Shown here in pieces: positions 48,459 to 57,483 of a stretch of DNA of 64,000 nucleotides. A model generated the notes under the pieces. The model did not search any database. It was not told the origin of the DNA and was given only the letters and a program-made list of their open reading frames with translations. The DNA is from Bordetella parapertussis (GTDB lineage: Bacteria > Pseudomonadota > Gammaproteobacteria > Burkholderiales > Burkholderiaceae_B), in the NCBI GenBank assembly GCA_945895265.1, contig CAMDEF010000018.1, positions 1-64,000 on the forward strand, in the 5' to 3' direction. The position numbers and the translations under genes were made by a program. The first letter of the stretch is position 1. The number at the start of each line of letters is the position of its first letter.

Positions 48459-49277
48459 ATGAAAACAGACTCGTCTGATCCCTTGGTGATTGCCGGTAAG
48501 GCCTACCGTTCGCGCTTACTTGTGGGCACCGGTAAATACAAAGACTTTGCGCAAACACGCGAAGCAATTGATGCCAGCGGTGCACAAATTATTACCGTCG
48601 CCATTCGTCGGACCAACATCGGTCAAACGGCTGGCGAGCCTAGCTTGCTTGAGTACCTGCCTCCAAGCCAATTCACCCTGCTGCCGAACACGGCCGGCTG
48701 CTATTCGGCCGACGAGGCCGTACGCACTCTCAGGTTGGCCCGTGAACTTCTGGATGGACACACCTTAGTCAAACTAGAGGTACTCGGCGATCCACACACC
48801 TTGTTTCCGAATATGCCCGAAACACTCGCTGCGGCTAAGACCTTGGTGGCTGACGGGTTTCACGTGATGGTCTATTGCACCGACGACCCGATCCAATGCC
48901 GCATGCTTGAAGACATCGGTTGCGTCGCAGTCATGCCATTGGCCTCGTTAATTGGTTCGGGCATGGGGATCCTAAACCCCTGGAACCTACGCTTGATTAT
49001 TGATCAGGCAAAAGTGCCTGTGTTGGTCGATGCCGGTGTCGGCACGGCCTCAGACGCCGCCATTGCCATGGAGCTTGGTTGCGATGGCGTGCTGATGAAC
49101 ACGGCAATTGCTGGTGCGCAACACCCAGTGCTGATGGCGAGCGCCATGAAAAAAGCCGTTGAGGCGGGCCGTGAGGCCTTTCTGGCCGGACGCGTACCGC
49201 GCAAAACCTACCAGGCGGCGCCAAGCTCACCCACTACGGGTCTCATCGCACCCCTTACCTCGAACACCAAGACATGA
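48459..49277 (+). CDS. thiG: Thiazole synthase
   Basis: 272 aa. [32 protein letters not shown], the Schiff-base Lys in [10 protein letters not shown] near 105, and [31 protein letters not shown] are all ThiG. ThiS is not encoded next to it: the 102-bp gap upstream is too short. Forms the thiazole phosphate of thiamine; overlaps thiD by ATGA. No TPP riboswitch was seen. Confidence 0.95.
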   Translation: MKTDSSDPLVIAGKAYRSRLLVGTGKYKDFAQTREAIDASGAQIITVAIRRTNIGQTAGEPSLLEYLPPSQFTLLPNTAGCYSADEAVRTLRLARELLDGHTLVKLEVLGDPHTLFPNMPETLAAAKTLVADGFHVMVYCTDDPIQCRMLEDIGCVAVMPLASLIGSGMGILNPWNLRLIIDQAKVPVLVDAGVGTASDAAIAMELGCDGVLMNTAIAGAQHPVLMASAMKKAVEAGREAFLAGRVPRKTYQAAPSSPTTGLIAPLTSNTKT

Positions 49278-50125
49278 GTGACGAAACTGCAGCACGCGTC
49301 ATTCCAAACACCTTGACCATTGCCGGCATGGATCCCTCGGGGGGCGCAGGCATTTTGGCCGATATCAAGGCGATGAGCGCCTTGGGTGCCTATGGCTGCG
49401 CAGTGGTGGCGGCTCTGACCGCACAAAATACTCAGGCAGTCACCGAGATCTCGCCCGTCAACCCGCAGTTCGTGCGCGCGCAAATTGACACCCTTTTTGC
49501 CGATGTTGAAATCCATGCCGTCAAGCTCGGGATGCTGGGGCAAACTGGCATCATTGAAGTCGTTGCAGACCGCCTCGGGCACTTCTTGCCAGCCCATCTC
49601 GTTTTGGATCCCGTCATGGTCTCAAAGAGTGGCGATTTACTGCTCGAGCAAAAAGCTATCGGCGCCCTACGTGAGCAATTACTGCCGTTGGCAACCTTAA
49701 TTACTCCAAATTTGCCCGAAGCTGGGGTCTTACTTGAGATGCGTTCAGTCGAGACCGTGCGCGAGATGCGCCGAGTGGCCGAACGCTTGCGTAACCTGAT
49801 GACCCACGGCGGGCATCGCTGGGTACTCGTGAAAGGTGGGCACTTGCCCGGTAACGACACGATTGACGTGCTACACGATGGCGACAAAATGATCGAGTTG
49901 CCGGGGCACCGGATCCCCACGCGCAACACGCACGGGACTGGTTGCACGCTATCGGCTGCCATTACGGCACTGTTGCCACAACTTCAAGACGTACCCGAGG
50001 TTACCAAGCGCGCTAAACACTACCTCGTCCAGGCCATTGCGCAGGCAGACTCACTCAGGGTTGGTCATGGGCACGGCCCCGTGCACCACTTTCATGCGCT
50101 GTGGTCAGGAAAACCCTTACAATAA
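49274..50125 (+). CDS. thiD: Hydroxymethylpyrimidine/phosphomethylpyrimidine kinase
   Basis: 283 aa ribokinase-like. [28 protein letters not shown] at the start, [26 protein letters not shown] and [15 protein letters not shown] with the catalytic Asp-type anion hole. It phosphorylates HMP made by ThiC. Stop codon lies inside the terminal hairpin. Confidence 0.95.
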   Translation: MSDETAARVIPNTLTIAGMDPSGGAGILADIKAMSALGAYGCAVVAALTAQNTQAVTEISPVNPQFVRAQIDTLFADVEIHAVKLGMLGQTGIIEVVADRLGHFLPAHLVLDPVMVSKSGDLLLEQKAIGALREQLLPLATLITPNLPEAGVLLEMRSVETVREMRRVAERLRNLMTHGGHRWVLVKGGHLPGNDTIDVLHDGDKMIELPGHRIPTRNTHGTGCTLSAAITALLPQLQDVPEVTKRAKHYLVQAIAQADSLRVGHGHGPVHHFHALWSGKPLQ

Positions 50126-50134
50126 GGGTTTTCC
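50108..50134 (+). terminator. 12-bp perfect hairpin over the thiD stop
   Basis: GGAAAACCCTTA pairs perfectly with TAAGGGTTTTCC around a 3-nt CAA loop; the thiD TAA (50123-50125) is its first descending bases. The TTTT within the arm may serve for release. Probably ends the thiG-thiD transcript. Confidence 0.75.
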
Positions 50135-50161
50135 GCAATAAGTGCTTTCGCACACTAAATT

Positions 50162-50842
50162 ATGAATGCAATGACTTTGCCTGAGTTTGAGCGTGCCCGT
50201 TTCAATATGGTTGAACAACAAATTCGGCCGGTCGGCGTGTTTGACGCCAATGTTGTCGACGCCTTGTTCAAGGTGCAACGCGAGCTGTTTGTGCCGGCCA
50301 ACTTTCGCAGCCTGGCGTTTGCAGACCTTGAGATCCCGTTGCAACTCGGCACAGTCGACACGCGTCAGTCAATGCTCAGCCCCAAACTTGAGGCTCGCCT
50401 CACCCAACTCTTGCAACTCAAACACGACGACTGCGTACTCGAGATCGGTACCGGCTCGGGTCATCAGGCGGCCTTGCTGGCGCAGTTGGCTCGCACCGTC
50501 ACATCAATTGAAATCGATCCACGCTTAGCGAGCTTTGCCCAACAAAATTTGCAAAAAGCACACTGCAAAAATGTCACCGTTGAAGTGGGTGACGGCAATA
50601 ACGGCTGGGGAACCGCCGAATACGATGCAATTTTGGTAAGCGGCGGAGTCGACAAAGTGTCAAATGCGCTCAAGTATCAATTGAAGCTTGGTGGCCGCAT
50701 GGTCGTCATCGTCGGTCAGTCTCCGTCAATGACCGCCTTTCGCATCACACGTACGACTGCAGCAAGCTTTGAAACCACATCACTGTTCGAGACCGTGATT
50801 AAGCCGCTCACCGGAGCCTGTGGTTCACGCTTCAAGTTCTAA
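50162..50842 (+). CDS. Protein-L-isoaspartate O-methyltransferase-like protein
   Basis: 226 aa. SAM motif VLEIGTGSGHQAALLAQLA near 102-120, N-terminal ARFNMVEQQIRPVGVFD and REVFVP-like RELFVPANF, and the later DAILVSGGVDKV. Betaproteobacteria commonly carry this PCMT-like gene in addition to a canonical pcm. It could repair isoaspartyl residues; the second substrate is unproven. The 96-bp gap after it holds nothing clear. Confidence 0.85.
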   Translation: MNAMTLPEFERARFNMVEQQIRPVGVFDANVVDALFKVQRELFVPANFRSLAFADLEIPLQLGTVDTRQSMLSPKLEARLTQLLQLKHDDCVLEIGTGSGHQAALLAQLARTVTSIEIDPRLASFAQQNLQKAHCKNVTVEVGDGNNGWGTAEYDAILVSGGVDKVSNALKYQLKLGGRMVVIVGQSPSMTAFRITRTTAASFETTSLFETVIKPLTGACGSRFKF

Positions 50843-50938
50843 AAACTTTTCTGGCGGTGTGCCGACCGCAAGTTCACTCTGGCTTGCAAAGCGCAACGCG
50901 AGAGTCCAGCTTAAACAGCTTGTCTCGCCATGCCAGAC

Positions 50939-51424
50939 TTAACTTTGTCGAATTTTTTCAACCAGGTTAGTGGTTGAGCGTACGAACTCAAACGGTATTG
51001 CGACAGCTTTACCGCCCCACGACTCAACGAGCTTGGTTTCGGGCAACGCTTGCATGTTGTAATCCCCACCCTTGACGATGATATCGGGCCGAAGTTGCCC
51101 GATAATTTCAAGAGGTGTGTCTTCGTCGAAGACAACGACGGCTGTGACACATTCGAGCGCTGCCAACAACGCCGCGCGATCGGCCGCCGTATTCAACGGA
51201 CGATCTGGTCCTTTGCCCAACCGCTTTGCAGAGGCATCTGAGTTCACCCCCACCACCAGCGTTGCGCCCAGTTGTGCAGCCTCATCAAGATAAGTGACGT
51301 GGCCCCGGTGCAGAATATCAAACACACCATTGGTAAACACCAAAGGCTTGGGCCACTGGCCGCCTGCGATCCTTTCAACAGCCTGCTGTGCTGAAAGGAG
51401 CTTGGCTTCGAACCGCGCGCTCAA
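50939..51424 (-). CDS. rfaE2: D-glycero-beta-D-manno-heptose 1-phosphate adenylyltransferase
   Basis: 161 aa nucleotidyltransferase: FTNGVFDILHRGHVTYLDEA (the HxGH-type motif) near 30-49, NSDASAKRLGKGPDRPLN, and the C-terminal KGGDYN and RSTTNLVEKIR. It corresponds to the C-terminal domain of HldE as a stand-alone protein. Makes ADP-heptose for LPS. The TTG start overlaps the upstream stop (TTGA). Confidence 0.93.
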   Translation of the reverse strand: MSARFEAKLLSAQQAVERIAGGQWPKPLVFTNGVFDILHRGHVTYLDEAAQLGATLVVGVNSDASAKRLGKGPDRPLNTAADRAALLAALECVTAVVVFDEDTPLEIIGQLRPDIIVKGGDYNMQALPETKLVESWGGKAVAIPFEFVRSTTNLVEKIRQS

Positions 51425-52287
51425 GCGACTGAGCCTACAGCCCCCGTGGCTGATCGAATCAATTCTTTGCGATAGCGGTTCAGGTCTTGCACGGTCTTAA
51501 ACGAGCTATCCATTAAGAGCGACATGTTATGCAAAATACGAGTGCTAACTTTGTGTTCCCAGTCTTTATCAAAGACAATTTGATTGTCTAGCCAACGCTC
51601 AAGCCACCCTGGCTCAGGCAGTTTTGACTGCACGGTATCATTGGGAAACATATCTTTATTGACATGAAGATTAGTTGGATGCAGCGCCTGAGGCGTGCGG
51701 TGCGCCGACGCCATCAAGACGCCGATTTTGGCAAATGCCATACGCGCCTGCGCACCGATTTCTTGTCCGCGTTGAGTCAGCGCGCGCTTCATGTAACGTA
51801 AATAAGCCCCTGCATGACGAGCTTCGTCTTGTGCGATGACTTTATAAATTTCTTTGATCACAGGCTCAGTGTGCCAATCAGAGGCACGACGATACCAGTG
51901 ATTGAGACGCACCTCGCCACAGAAATGCAGCATGAGTGTTTCGAGCGGAGGGGCAGGATCAAACTCAAAGCGCACACGGTGCAGTTCGTCTTCAGTTGGG
52001 ACTAAGTCTGGGGCAAAGCGCCGCAAATACTCAATTAACACCAGCGAATGCTTTTGCTCTTCAAAAAACCAAACCGACATAAAGGCCGAAAAATCGCTGT
52101 CGTCGCGGTTATCACGCAAAAACATTTCAGTCGCTGGCAGCGCAGCCCATTCGGTGATAGCGTTCATTTTGATCGTCTGCGCCTGCTCGTCAGTGAGCTT
52201 GCTGCGATCAAAGTCTTGCCACGGAATATCGGTGGCCATGTTCCAGCGCACGGATTCCATTGACTTAAAAAGTTCTGTGTAGAGCAT
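51421..52287 (-). CDS. Ferritin-like diiron protein, acyl-ACP desaturase-like
   Basis: 288 aa from the ATG at 52287 (AAAGG at suitable distance; an in-frame GTG 6 bp earlier is too close to it). All-helical. Two ExxH motifs, EEQKH near 76-80 and DEARH near 154-158, with Glu in ITEWAALPATEMF near 46-54 and CGEVRLNHW near 123-131, give a diiron site of the ferritin-like/desaturase type. Substrate unknown; lies between ubiB and rfaE2 and is coupled to the latter. Confidence 0.78.
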   Translation of the reverse strand: MLYTELFKSMESVRWNMATDIPWQDFDRSKLTDEQAQTIKMNAITEWAALPATEMFLRDNRDDSDFSAFMSVWFFEEQKHSLVLIEYLRRFAPDLVPTEDELHRVRFEFDPAPPLETLMLHFCGEVRLNHWYRRASDWHTEPVIKEIYKVIAQDEARHAGAYLRYMKRALTQRGQEIGAQARMAFAKIGVLMASAHRTPQALHPTNLHVNKDMFPNDTVQSKLPEPGWLERWLDNQIVFDKDWEHKVSTRILHNMSLLMDSSFKTVQDLNRYRKELIRSATGAVGSVA

Positions 52288-52316
52288 GTTCACTGCCTTT
52301 AATGTTTAAATTTCAA

Positions 52317-53870
52317 TCAACGCATCAGCGTCCAGAGTGCCACTGCCAAACTCAGGGCAGCCACGCCCGTTAATGCCACCAATACACGATTGCTTTGCTC
52401 GCGCGAGCGCCGCATTTGTTGCAGCTCGTGCAAGACCTGACTCGATATATCTGCGCGACTGAGTTGGGCGTGCACCAATCGCGGTAACTCAGGTAACCAC
52501 TGCGCCCACTGACCCGCCTCTTGCATCAGTTTCTTACGCGTTCCCTTTAAACCAACCCGCTCAAGCATCCAACGCTCAAGATAAGGTTTGGCCGTTTTCC
52601 ATAAGTCTAACTGCGGATCGAGCTGGCGACCTAATCCTTCGACATTTAGAAGGGTCTTTTGTAACAGTACCAGCTGCGGCTGTATTTCGACATTAAACCT
52701 CCTGGAGGTCTGAAACAGACGCAATAACACTTGTCCCAGAGAGATTTCGGCCAAAGGCCGATCAAAATAGGGCTCGCAGACCGCACGAACCGCCCCCTCG
52801 AGCTCTTCTTCGCGAGTGGCTGCGGGTACCCAGCCTGATTCAATGTGCAAACGAGCTACGCGGCGGTAATCGCGCTGAAAAAATGCCAAAAAATTTTGTG
52901 CCAGGTAGTTTTTATCGAACTCAGAGAGCGACCCCACAATGCCAAAATCGAGCGCGATATACCGACCAAGCGTCGCGGGCTGATCTGAGACATAAATATT
53001 GCCCGGGTGCATGTCAGCGTGAAAAAAACCATCATCGAAGACTTGTGTAAAAAATATTTCGACGCCGGTACGCGCGAGCGTAGGAATATCAACACCTGCT
53101 TGCTTCAGGCGCTCAATTTGACTGACCGGGATACCGTACATGCGCTCCATAGTAAAGACAGTCGAAGCGCAATAATCCCACATGACCTCAGGCACCCACA
53201 GCAGATCGCCGCGCTTGCTCTCTGGGCCAAAATTACGACGTAATTGACTGCAATTTGCGGCCTCGCGTAACAGGTCAAGTTCGTCATGCAAGTGCTTATC
53301 AAATTCGGCAACGACCTCGCGAGGCTTTAAGCGCCTCCCGTCGGGCACCAGGCGCTGTATCAGGCTGGCCAGCACGCGCATCAGCGAGAGGTCTTTGTCG
53401 ATGACTTCGAGCATGCCCGGGCGTAATACCTTGACTGCGACATGACGCCCATCATGAAGCACCGCAAAGTGCACCTGCGCAATGGATGCAGAGGCAACTG
53501 GATCGGTTTCAAACTGCGCAAAAAGTGTCGAGGTGGGCGCCCCAAGTGCCGCTTCAATCATGGCAGCGGCTTTATCTGAGGCAAACGGTGCGACACGATC
53601 TTGCAGCAAGGCTAGTTCATCCGCAATATCCATCGGGATTAAATCGCGGCGAGTCGACAACACTTGCCCAAATTTCACGAAGATGGGGCCGAGCGCTTCA
53701 AGGGCAAGGCGCAGACGCAAGCCACGCGGCATTGTCGGGCGTGAACCTAAGCGCACCAGCCAAAGCAAACGATAGGCCAGCGGATGGTCTATGCCCGAAA
53801 GCACAAGTTCATCGAGCCGGTAGCGCAACGCAACGACGATGATGCGCAACAGGCGGGGCAAAGACATCAT
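52317..53870 (-). CDS. ubiB: UbiB, atypical kinase/ATPase for ubiquinone synthesis
   Basis: 517 aa. KxGQ motif as [11 protein letters not shown] near 70-80, the A-rich [11 protein letters not shown] loop, [20 protein letters not shown] and the DFG-like [10 protein letters not shown], then two C-terminal transmembrane helices ending [10 protein letters not shown]. Supports coenzyme Q biosynthesis at the membrane. ATG overlaps the ubiJ stop (ATGA). Confidence 0.95.
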   Translation of the reverse strand: MMSLPRLLRIIVVALRYRLDELVLSGIDHPLAYRLLWLVRLGSRPTMPRGLRLRLALEALGPIFVKFGQVLSTRRDLIPMDIADELALLQDRVAPFASDKAAAMIEAALGAPTSTLFAQFETDPVASASIAQVHFAVLHDGRHVAVKVLRPGMLEVIDKDLSLMRVLASLIQRLVPDGRRLKPREVVAEFDKHLHDELDLLREAANCSQLRRNFGPESKRGDLLWVPEVMWDYCASTVFTMERMYGIPVSQIERLKQAGVDIPTLARTGVEIFFTQVFDDGFFHADMHPGNIYVSDQPATLGRYIALDFGIVGSLSEFDKNYLAQNFLAFFQRDYRRVARLHIESGWVPAATREEELEGAVRAVCEPYFDRPLAEISLGQVLLRLFQTSRRFNVEIQPQLVLLQKTLLNVEGLGRQLDPQLDLWKTAKPYLERWMLERVGLKGTRKKLMQEAGQWAQWLPELPRLVHAQLSRADISSQVLHELQQMRRSREQSNRVLVALTGVAALSLAVALWTLMR

Positions 53871-54529
53871 ACTGAGGGGCCAAGGCGCGAGGTGAGGCGC
53901 GAAAGCCGCGCTTGCAGCGCGGCGTGTCGCCGATCGATTTGCTCTAGGTGAGCCAAGGTGAGCGCACGCTCTCGCGACAGAGACGCGAGGGCAGGGGTGG
54001 CTGCCAAGGTGTTGGTTTCTTCAGAGAGATATTCAGCAAGATTTTCGGCCACGCCGCGCGCGAAAGACTGTGCGCCAGCGAACACCTCTTGTACGCCTTT
54101 GGTCAGGCGACGCGCGGGCACATCTCCCAGCCAGTGGGCCAAGGCGTCTTCTGGATCTGGACGCAAATCACGCGCCAGATCAGACACAACTTGCACTAAC
54201 GCAGCCTGCCCAGTGACATGTACCAATTTGGCAATATCGGTGCGTGCCTCGGGTGAAAGTAGTGCCGTCAACGATAGTTTTTCGGCGATCAACTCAAGCA
54301 CGACATCAGGCACCACTGCCGAGTCTGCTGCCTCGAGAGTGCCATCGTGCCCAATGGTGAACGTCACCTGAAAACCGCCAAGACAGATCCGCAGCGTTTG
54401 CCCGGCATGGGCCGCCAAACGTTGCGCTGCCCAAGGTTGCTGCTGAGTCAATAGATTGAAGGCGTGCGCCCATAACCTGACGGGGTGTAAGGCGAACCGC
54501 GTCGGCAGAGAAGGTAGGGCAATGGTCAC
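53867..54529 (-). CDS. ubiJ: UbiJ, SCP2-domain ubiquinone accessory factor
   Basis: 220 aa, GTG start. N-terminal SCP2-like lipid-binding domain (about 15-110, [22 protein letters not shown]), and a C-terminal helical/coiled-coil part rich in Glu/Leu/Arg ([29 protein letters not shown]). Conserved neighbour of ubiB and ubiE; helps organise the aerobic Ubi enzymes. Confidence 0.85.
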   Translation of the reverse strand: MTIALPSLPTRFALHPVRLWAHAFNLLTQQQPWAAQRLAAHAGQTLRICLGGFQVTFTIGHDGTLEAADSAVVPDVVLELIAEKLSLTALLSPEARTDIAKLVHVTGQAALVQVVSDLARDLRPDPEDALAHWLGDVPARRLTKGVQEVFAGAQSFARGVAENLAEYLSEETNTLAATPALASLSRERALTLAHLEQIDRRHAALQARLSRLTSRLGPSV

Positions 54530-54577
54530 GTAGGTGCAGGCACTAAAAGTCGATTTGAGGACGTAGTTTAACGGGTG

Positions 54578-54592
54578 AACTGACCGTCAGTT
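54578..54592. promoter_or_regulatory. 15-bp palindrome upstream of ubiJ
   Basis: AACTGA-CCG-TCAGTT is a perfect inverted repeat about 50 bp before the ubiJ start. It could be an operator or part of a leader hairpin. Confidence 0.4.
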
Positions 54593-54603
54593 GAAATGGG
54601 CAT

Positions 54604-54630
54604 AAAAACGCCCGCTAGGCGGGCGTTTTT
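54604..54630. terminator. Bidirectional intrinsic terminator
   Basis: AAAAACGCCCGC-TAG-GCGGGCGTTTTT: 12-bp perfect stem with T-runs on both strands, after the Tim44-like gene. It separates that transcript from ubiJ-ubiB. Confidence 0.9.
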
Positions 54631-54653
54631 AGATGCATCATTGAAGCAATGAC

Positions 54654-55634
54654 TTAGCTGGCGTGAGTCACTGGAATTTGTTGAATACCTGCCAACAACC
54701 AGCCGCCTTGCTCAGGTTTAAAGAGGTTCCAAACTTCTTCGAAGCGGAACGCTTCTGCGCCGGCTTGCTCACGCAGCATGCCCGAAAAGCGCACGCTCGC
54801 CAAATGACCGTCAGTGACCTTTTCGATACCTAGCATTTCAGCGTTGAGCAGCACCACTTCAGTATGGTTTTCACCAACACGCCCTGCCAACTGGGCCTGC
54901 AACTCTTTCAGCAGATCATCGGTCAAGAAGTTACGCATTTGCGTCAGGTCGCCGCTATCCCAAACTTTTTGAATCGAGACGAACTGCGCTTTTGCTTCTT
55001 GCAAGAAGCGATTGGTATCAAAATCAACTGGGATAAACCAATTTTGATCTGGCGCTGGTGCGTCTGAACCAAACCCTGCTGCCGACATTGAGCCCGTGGC
55101 TGAAGCGGGCATTGCAACCGGCGCGGCGCTAGGCGCAGAGCTTTCGCGGTACATCTCGTTGGCAGATGGCTGCCCTACGGAAGAGTTGCCTGCACCTTGT
55201 GCTGCGGGTTGTGCAGCTGAACCGCCGCGCATTCTACGCAATACGAACATCACGCCAAAGATCACCACGGCGGCCAACAACGCCACCATTAAGAAATCGG
55301 CCATCGCGCCGCCAAGACCAAAGTGCGACAACAGGGCTGCGATACCTAAGCCAGCAGCGATGCCAGCCAAGGGGCCAAGCCAACGCGAAGCGCCACTAGG
55401 TTTAGCCGCGGCAGCAGCAGGCGCAGCTGCAGGCGTGGCGCTCTTTTGTGCTGTTGAGCCAGTTGCCGCAGCAGGGGCTGCAGGCTTTTGGCTGCTAACA
55501 TTGCTGGATTGCTTGCCAGAGCTGGTGCCGCTACCGGCACGCTTCGCATGGGCGTCGAAAGTGGCCGCAGACAACGATACGCCGCCTAAGGTAATGAGTG
55601 CGGCCGCAAACAGACGAGTAACAAATCGGGACAT
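54654..55634 (-). CDS. Tim44-like domain membrane protein
   Basis: 326 aa from the ATG at 55634 with GGAG before it. Signal-like N-terminus, an Ala/Gly/Ser-rich region (30-90), two hydrophobic helices (LGPLAGIAAGLGIAALLSHFG and ADFLMVALLAAVVIFGVMFVL), a linker, then a Tim44/Mba1-like domain with FLQEAKAQFVSIQKVWDSGDL and FRFEEVWNLFKPEQGGWLLAGIQQ at the end. Conserved between ubiE and ubiJ in betaproteobacteria. Function unclear. Confidence 0.85.
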   Translation of the reverse strand: MSRFVTRLFAAALITLGGVSLSAATFDAHAKRAGSGTSSGKQSSNVSSQKPAAPAAATGSTAQKSATPAAAPAAAAAKPSGASRWLGPLAGIAAGLGIAALLSHFGLGGAMADFLMVALLAAVVIFGVMFVLRRMRGGSAAQPAAQGAGNSSVGQPSANEMYRESSAPSAAPVAMPASATGSMSAAGFGSDAPAPDQNWFIPVDFDTNRFLQEAKAQFVSIQKVWDSGDLTQMRNFLTDDLLKELQAQLAGRVGENHTEVVLLNAEMLGIEKVTDGHLASVRFSGMLREQAGAEAFRFEEVWNLFKPEQGGWLLAGIQQIPVTHAS

Positions 55635-55845
55635 CTTGAGCTCCTCGGCGCCTGAGCGCCAAAACATTCAAATAGTGTTTAAAAGTCGAAGACCTTCAAA
55701 TCTTACTAGAACCTGAATCTTACTTAAACCTGAACAGGTTGTAAAGCATGGACGATGAAAATGTGTAGAAGTTCCGTCGCAGTTCACATTTCAGCGCTTC
55801 ATCATGGCTAATGATTGCTTAACCAACGGCCAGAAAGATCGCACG

Positions 55846-56586
55846 CTAGCCCAACTTAACGCCCTCATGCAAAGCCGTTAAGCCCCCCGACAAGTTGAAA
55901 AACTGCACACGCGACAAGCCTGCCTCGCTTAGCATTCCTTTGAGCATCTCTTGATCAGGGTGCATACGAATCGATTCGGCCAAATAACGGTAGCTATCAG
56001 CATCACCTGCCACTTTTTGACCGAGCCAAGGCAATACCTTGAACGAATACCAATCGTACGCCGGAGCTAGAGGCGCTGCAATCTTTGAAAATTCGAGTAC
56101 CAACAATTTGCCCCCGGGTTTAAGCACCCGCGTCATCTCAGCTAAGGCACGGTCTTTGTGAGTCATGTTGCGCAAACCAAAGGCTACCGTCACACGGTCA
56201 AAATAGTTTGACGCAAAAGGCAGGTGCTCACCATCGCAGACCGCGCAAGGCAACACCACACCATCGTCGAGCAGTCGATCTCGCCCAACGCGTAGCATCG
56301 AGTCGTTGATATCTGTCAGCCAGACTTCACCGGTAGGGCCCGCCTGCTTTGCAAAGGTCCGGGCCAGGTCGCCAGTCCCGCCTGCGATATCCAATACTTT
56401 CATGCCTGGACGCACAGCGGCACGCCCAATCGTAAAGGCCTTCCAGACGCGGTGTAGTCCGGCAGACATCAGATCGTTCATCACATCGTAGCGCGAGGCC
56501 ACAGAATGAAACACCTGTGCAACCTTGGCTGCCTTCTCTGATTCAGCGACTGTCTGATAACCAAAATGTGTGTGCTCTTCAGCCAT
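55846..56586 (-). CDS. ubiE: Demethylmenaquinone / 2-polyprenyl-6-methoxy-1,4-benzoquinol methyltransferase
   Basis: 246 aa from the ATG at 56586; a longer open frame reaches into the phoB upstream region but is not family-like. [37 protein letters not shown] motif [12 protein letters not shown], and [23 protein letters not shown] are diagnostic. C-methylation step of ubiquinone synthesis. Confidence 0.95.
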   Translation of the reverse strand: MAEEHTHFGYQTVAESEKAAKVAQVFHSVASRYDVMNDLMSAGLHRVWKAFTIGRAAVRPGMKVLDIAGGTGDLARTFAKQAGPTGEVWLTDINDSMLRVGRDRLLDDGVVLPCAVCDGEHLPFASNYFDRVTVAFGLRNMTHKDRALAEMTRVLKPGGKLLVLEFSKIAAPLAPAYDWYSFKVLPWLGQKVAGDADSYRYLAESIRMHPDQEMLKGMLSEAGLSRVQFFNLSGGLTALHEGVKLG

Positions 56587-56683
56587 CCCTCTTACCCCAC
56601 TTGTTGCGTGATGCCCACTACCCGAACGGCCGAGGCATTTTACGGCGCTACGCATTGCGCACACCGCCACTGAATTAAATGCA

Positions 56684-56717
56684 CTGTCATATACATGACA
56701 CATTGCCGCCATACTAT
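56684..56717 (+). promoter_or_regulatory. Pho-box-like site and -10 element upstream of phoB
   Basis: CTGTCATATACATGACAC (56684-56701) matches the first Pho-box half CTGTCAT exactly, while the second half is inverted (TGTCAT-ATAC-ATGACA is a perfect palindrome). A TACTAT -10-like box follows 10 bp later, the spacing expected for PhoB-activated promoters. Confidence 0.5.
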
Positions 56718-56762
56718 AGTCATGTCGCGCGCGTAAGCGTGCTATCTAAACTGGTACCCACC

Positions 56763-57461
56763 ATGTCAAGCACCATTCTAGTCGTTGAAGACGAACCGGC
56801 CATCCAAGAGCTCATCGCCGTCAACTTATCGTTCGCTGGTCACAAGGTCTTACGTGCCTTCGATGTTGCGCAAGCCGAAACTCTCATTCGAGCCGAACTG
56901 CCCGATTTGATCCTACTTGACTGGATGCTGCCGGGTGCTTCGGGCCTCACGTTAGCGCGAAAACTACGTAGCGACGAGCGCACTCGCTTGGTGCCCGTCA
57001 TTATGCTCACCGCCAAAGGCGCCGAGCAAGACAAGGTAGACGGGCTCGAAGCGGGCGCCGACGATTACATCACTAAACCCTTTTCGCCCAAAGAACTCAT
57101 GGCTCGCATCAAGGCCGTGCTGCGACGACGCGCCCCGCAACTCACCGATGATCTGATTGAAGTCGAAGGGCTCAAACTAGACCCCACCTCTCATCGCCTC
57201 ACCGGCAACGGCCAACAACTGGCCATCGGGCCAACCGAGTTTCGTCTGCTGCATTTTTTTATGACGCATCCCGAGCGAGTGTTTTCACGCGGTCAGCTGC
57301 TCGATCAAGTGTGGGGCGATCATGTATTTGTTGAAGAGCGTACGGTCGATGTGCACATCCGCCGCCTGCGCAAGGCGCTCGAACCCTCGAAACACGACGC
57401 TCATATCGAAACGGTGCGCGGCAGCGGCTACCGATTTACCCCACTGATTCCGAAATCTTAA
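56763..57461 (+). CDS. phoB: Phosphate regulon response regulator
   Basis: 232 aa from the ATG at 56763. Receiver domain with acidic DE near 10, phospho-acceptor Asp in LILLDWMLPG near 54, Lys in YITKPFSPKEL; C-terminal winged-helix OmpR/PhoB domain from about 130 with FRLLHFFMTHPERVFSR and RTVDVHIRRLRKAL. Followed 22 bp later by phoR. The only DNA-binding regulator recognised in the window. Confidence 0.94.
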   Translation: MSSTILVVEDEPAIQELIAVNLSFAGHKVLRAFDVAQAETLIRAELPDLILLDWMLPGASGLTLARKLRSDERTRLVPVIMLTAKGAEQDKVDGLEAGADDYITKPFSPKELMARIKAVLRRRAPQLTDDLIEVEGLKLDPTSHRLTGNGQQLAIGPTEFRLLHFFMTHPERVFSRGQLLDQVWGDHVFVEERTVDVHIRRLRKALEPSKHDAHIETVRGSGYRFTPLIPKS

Positions 57462-57483
57462 GCTTGATGCGACAATCGAGCGC

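Noticed and set aside
49432..49962. 176-aa open frame antisense to thiD
   Set aside because: Shadow of thiD; low-complexity Ser/Arg/Cys composition.
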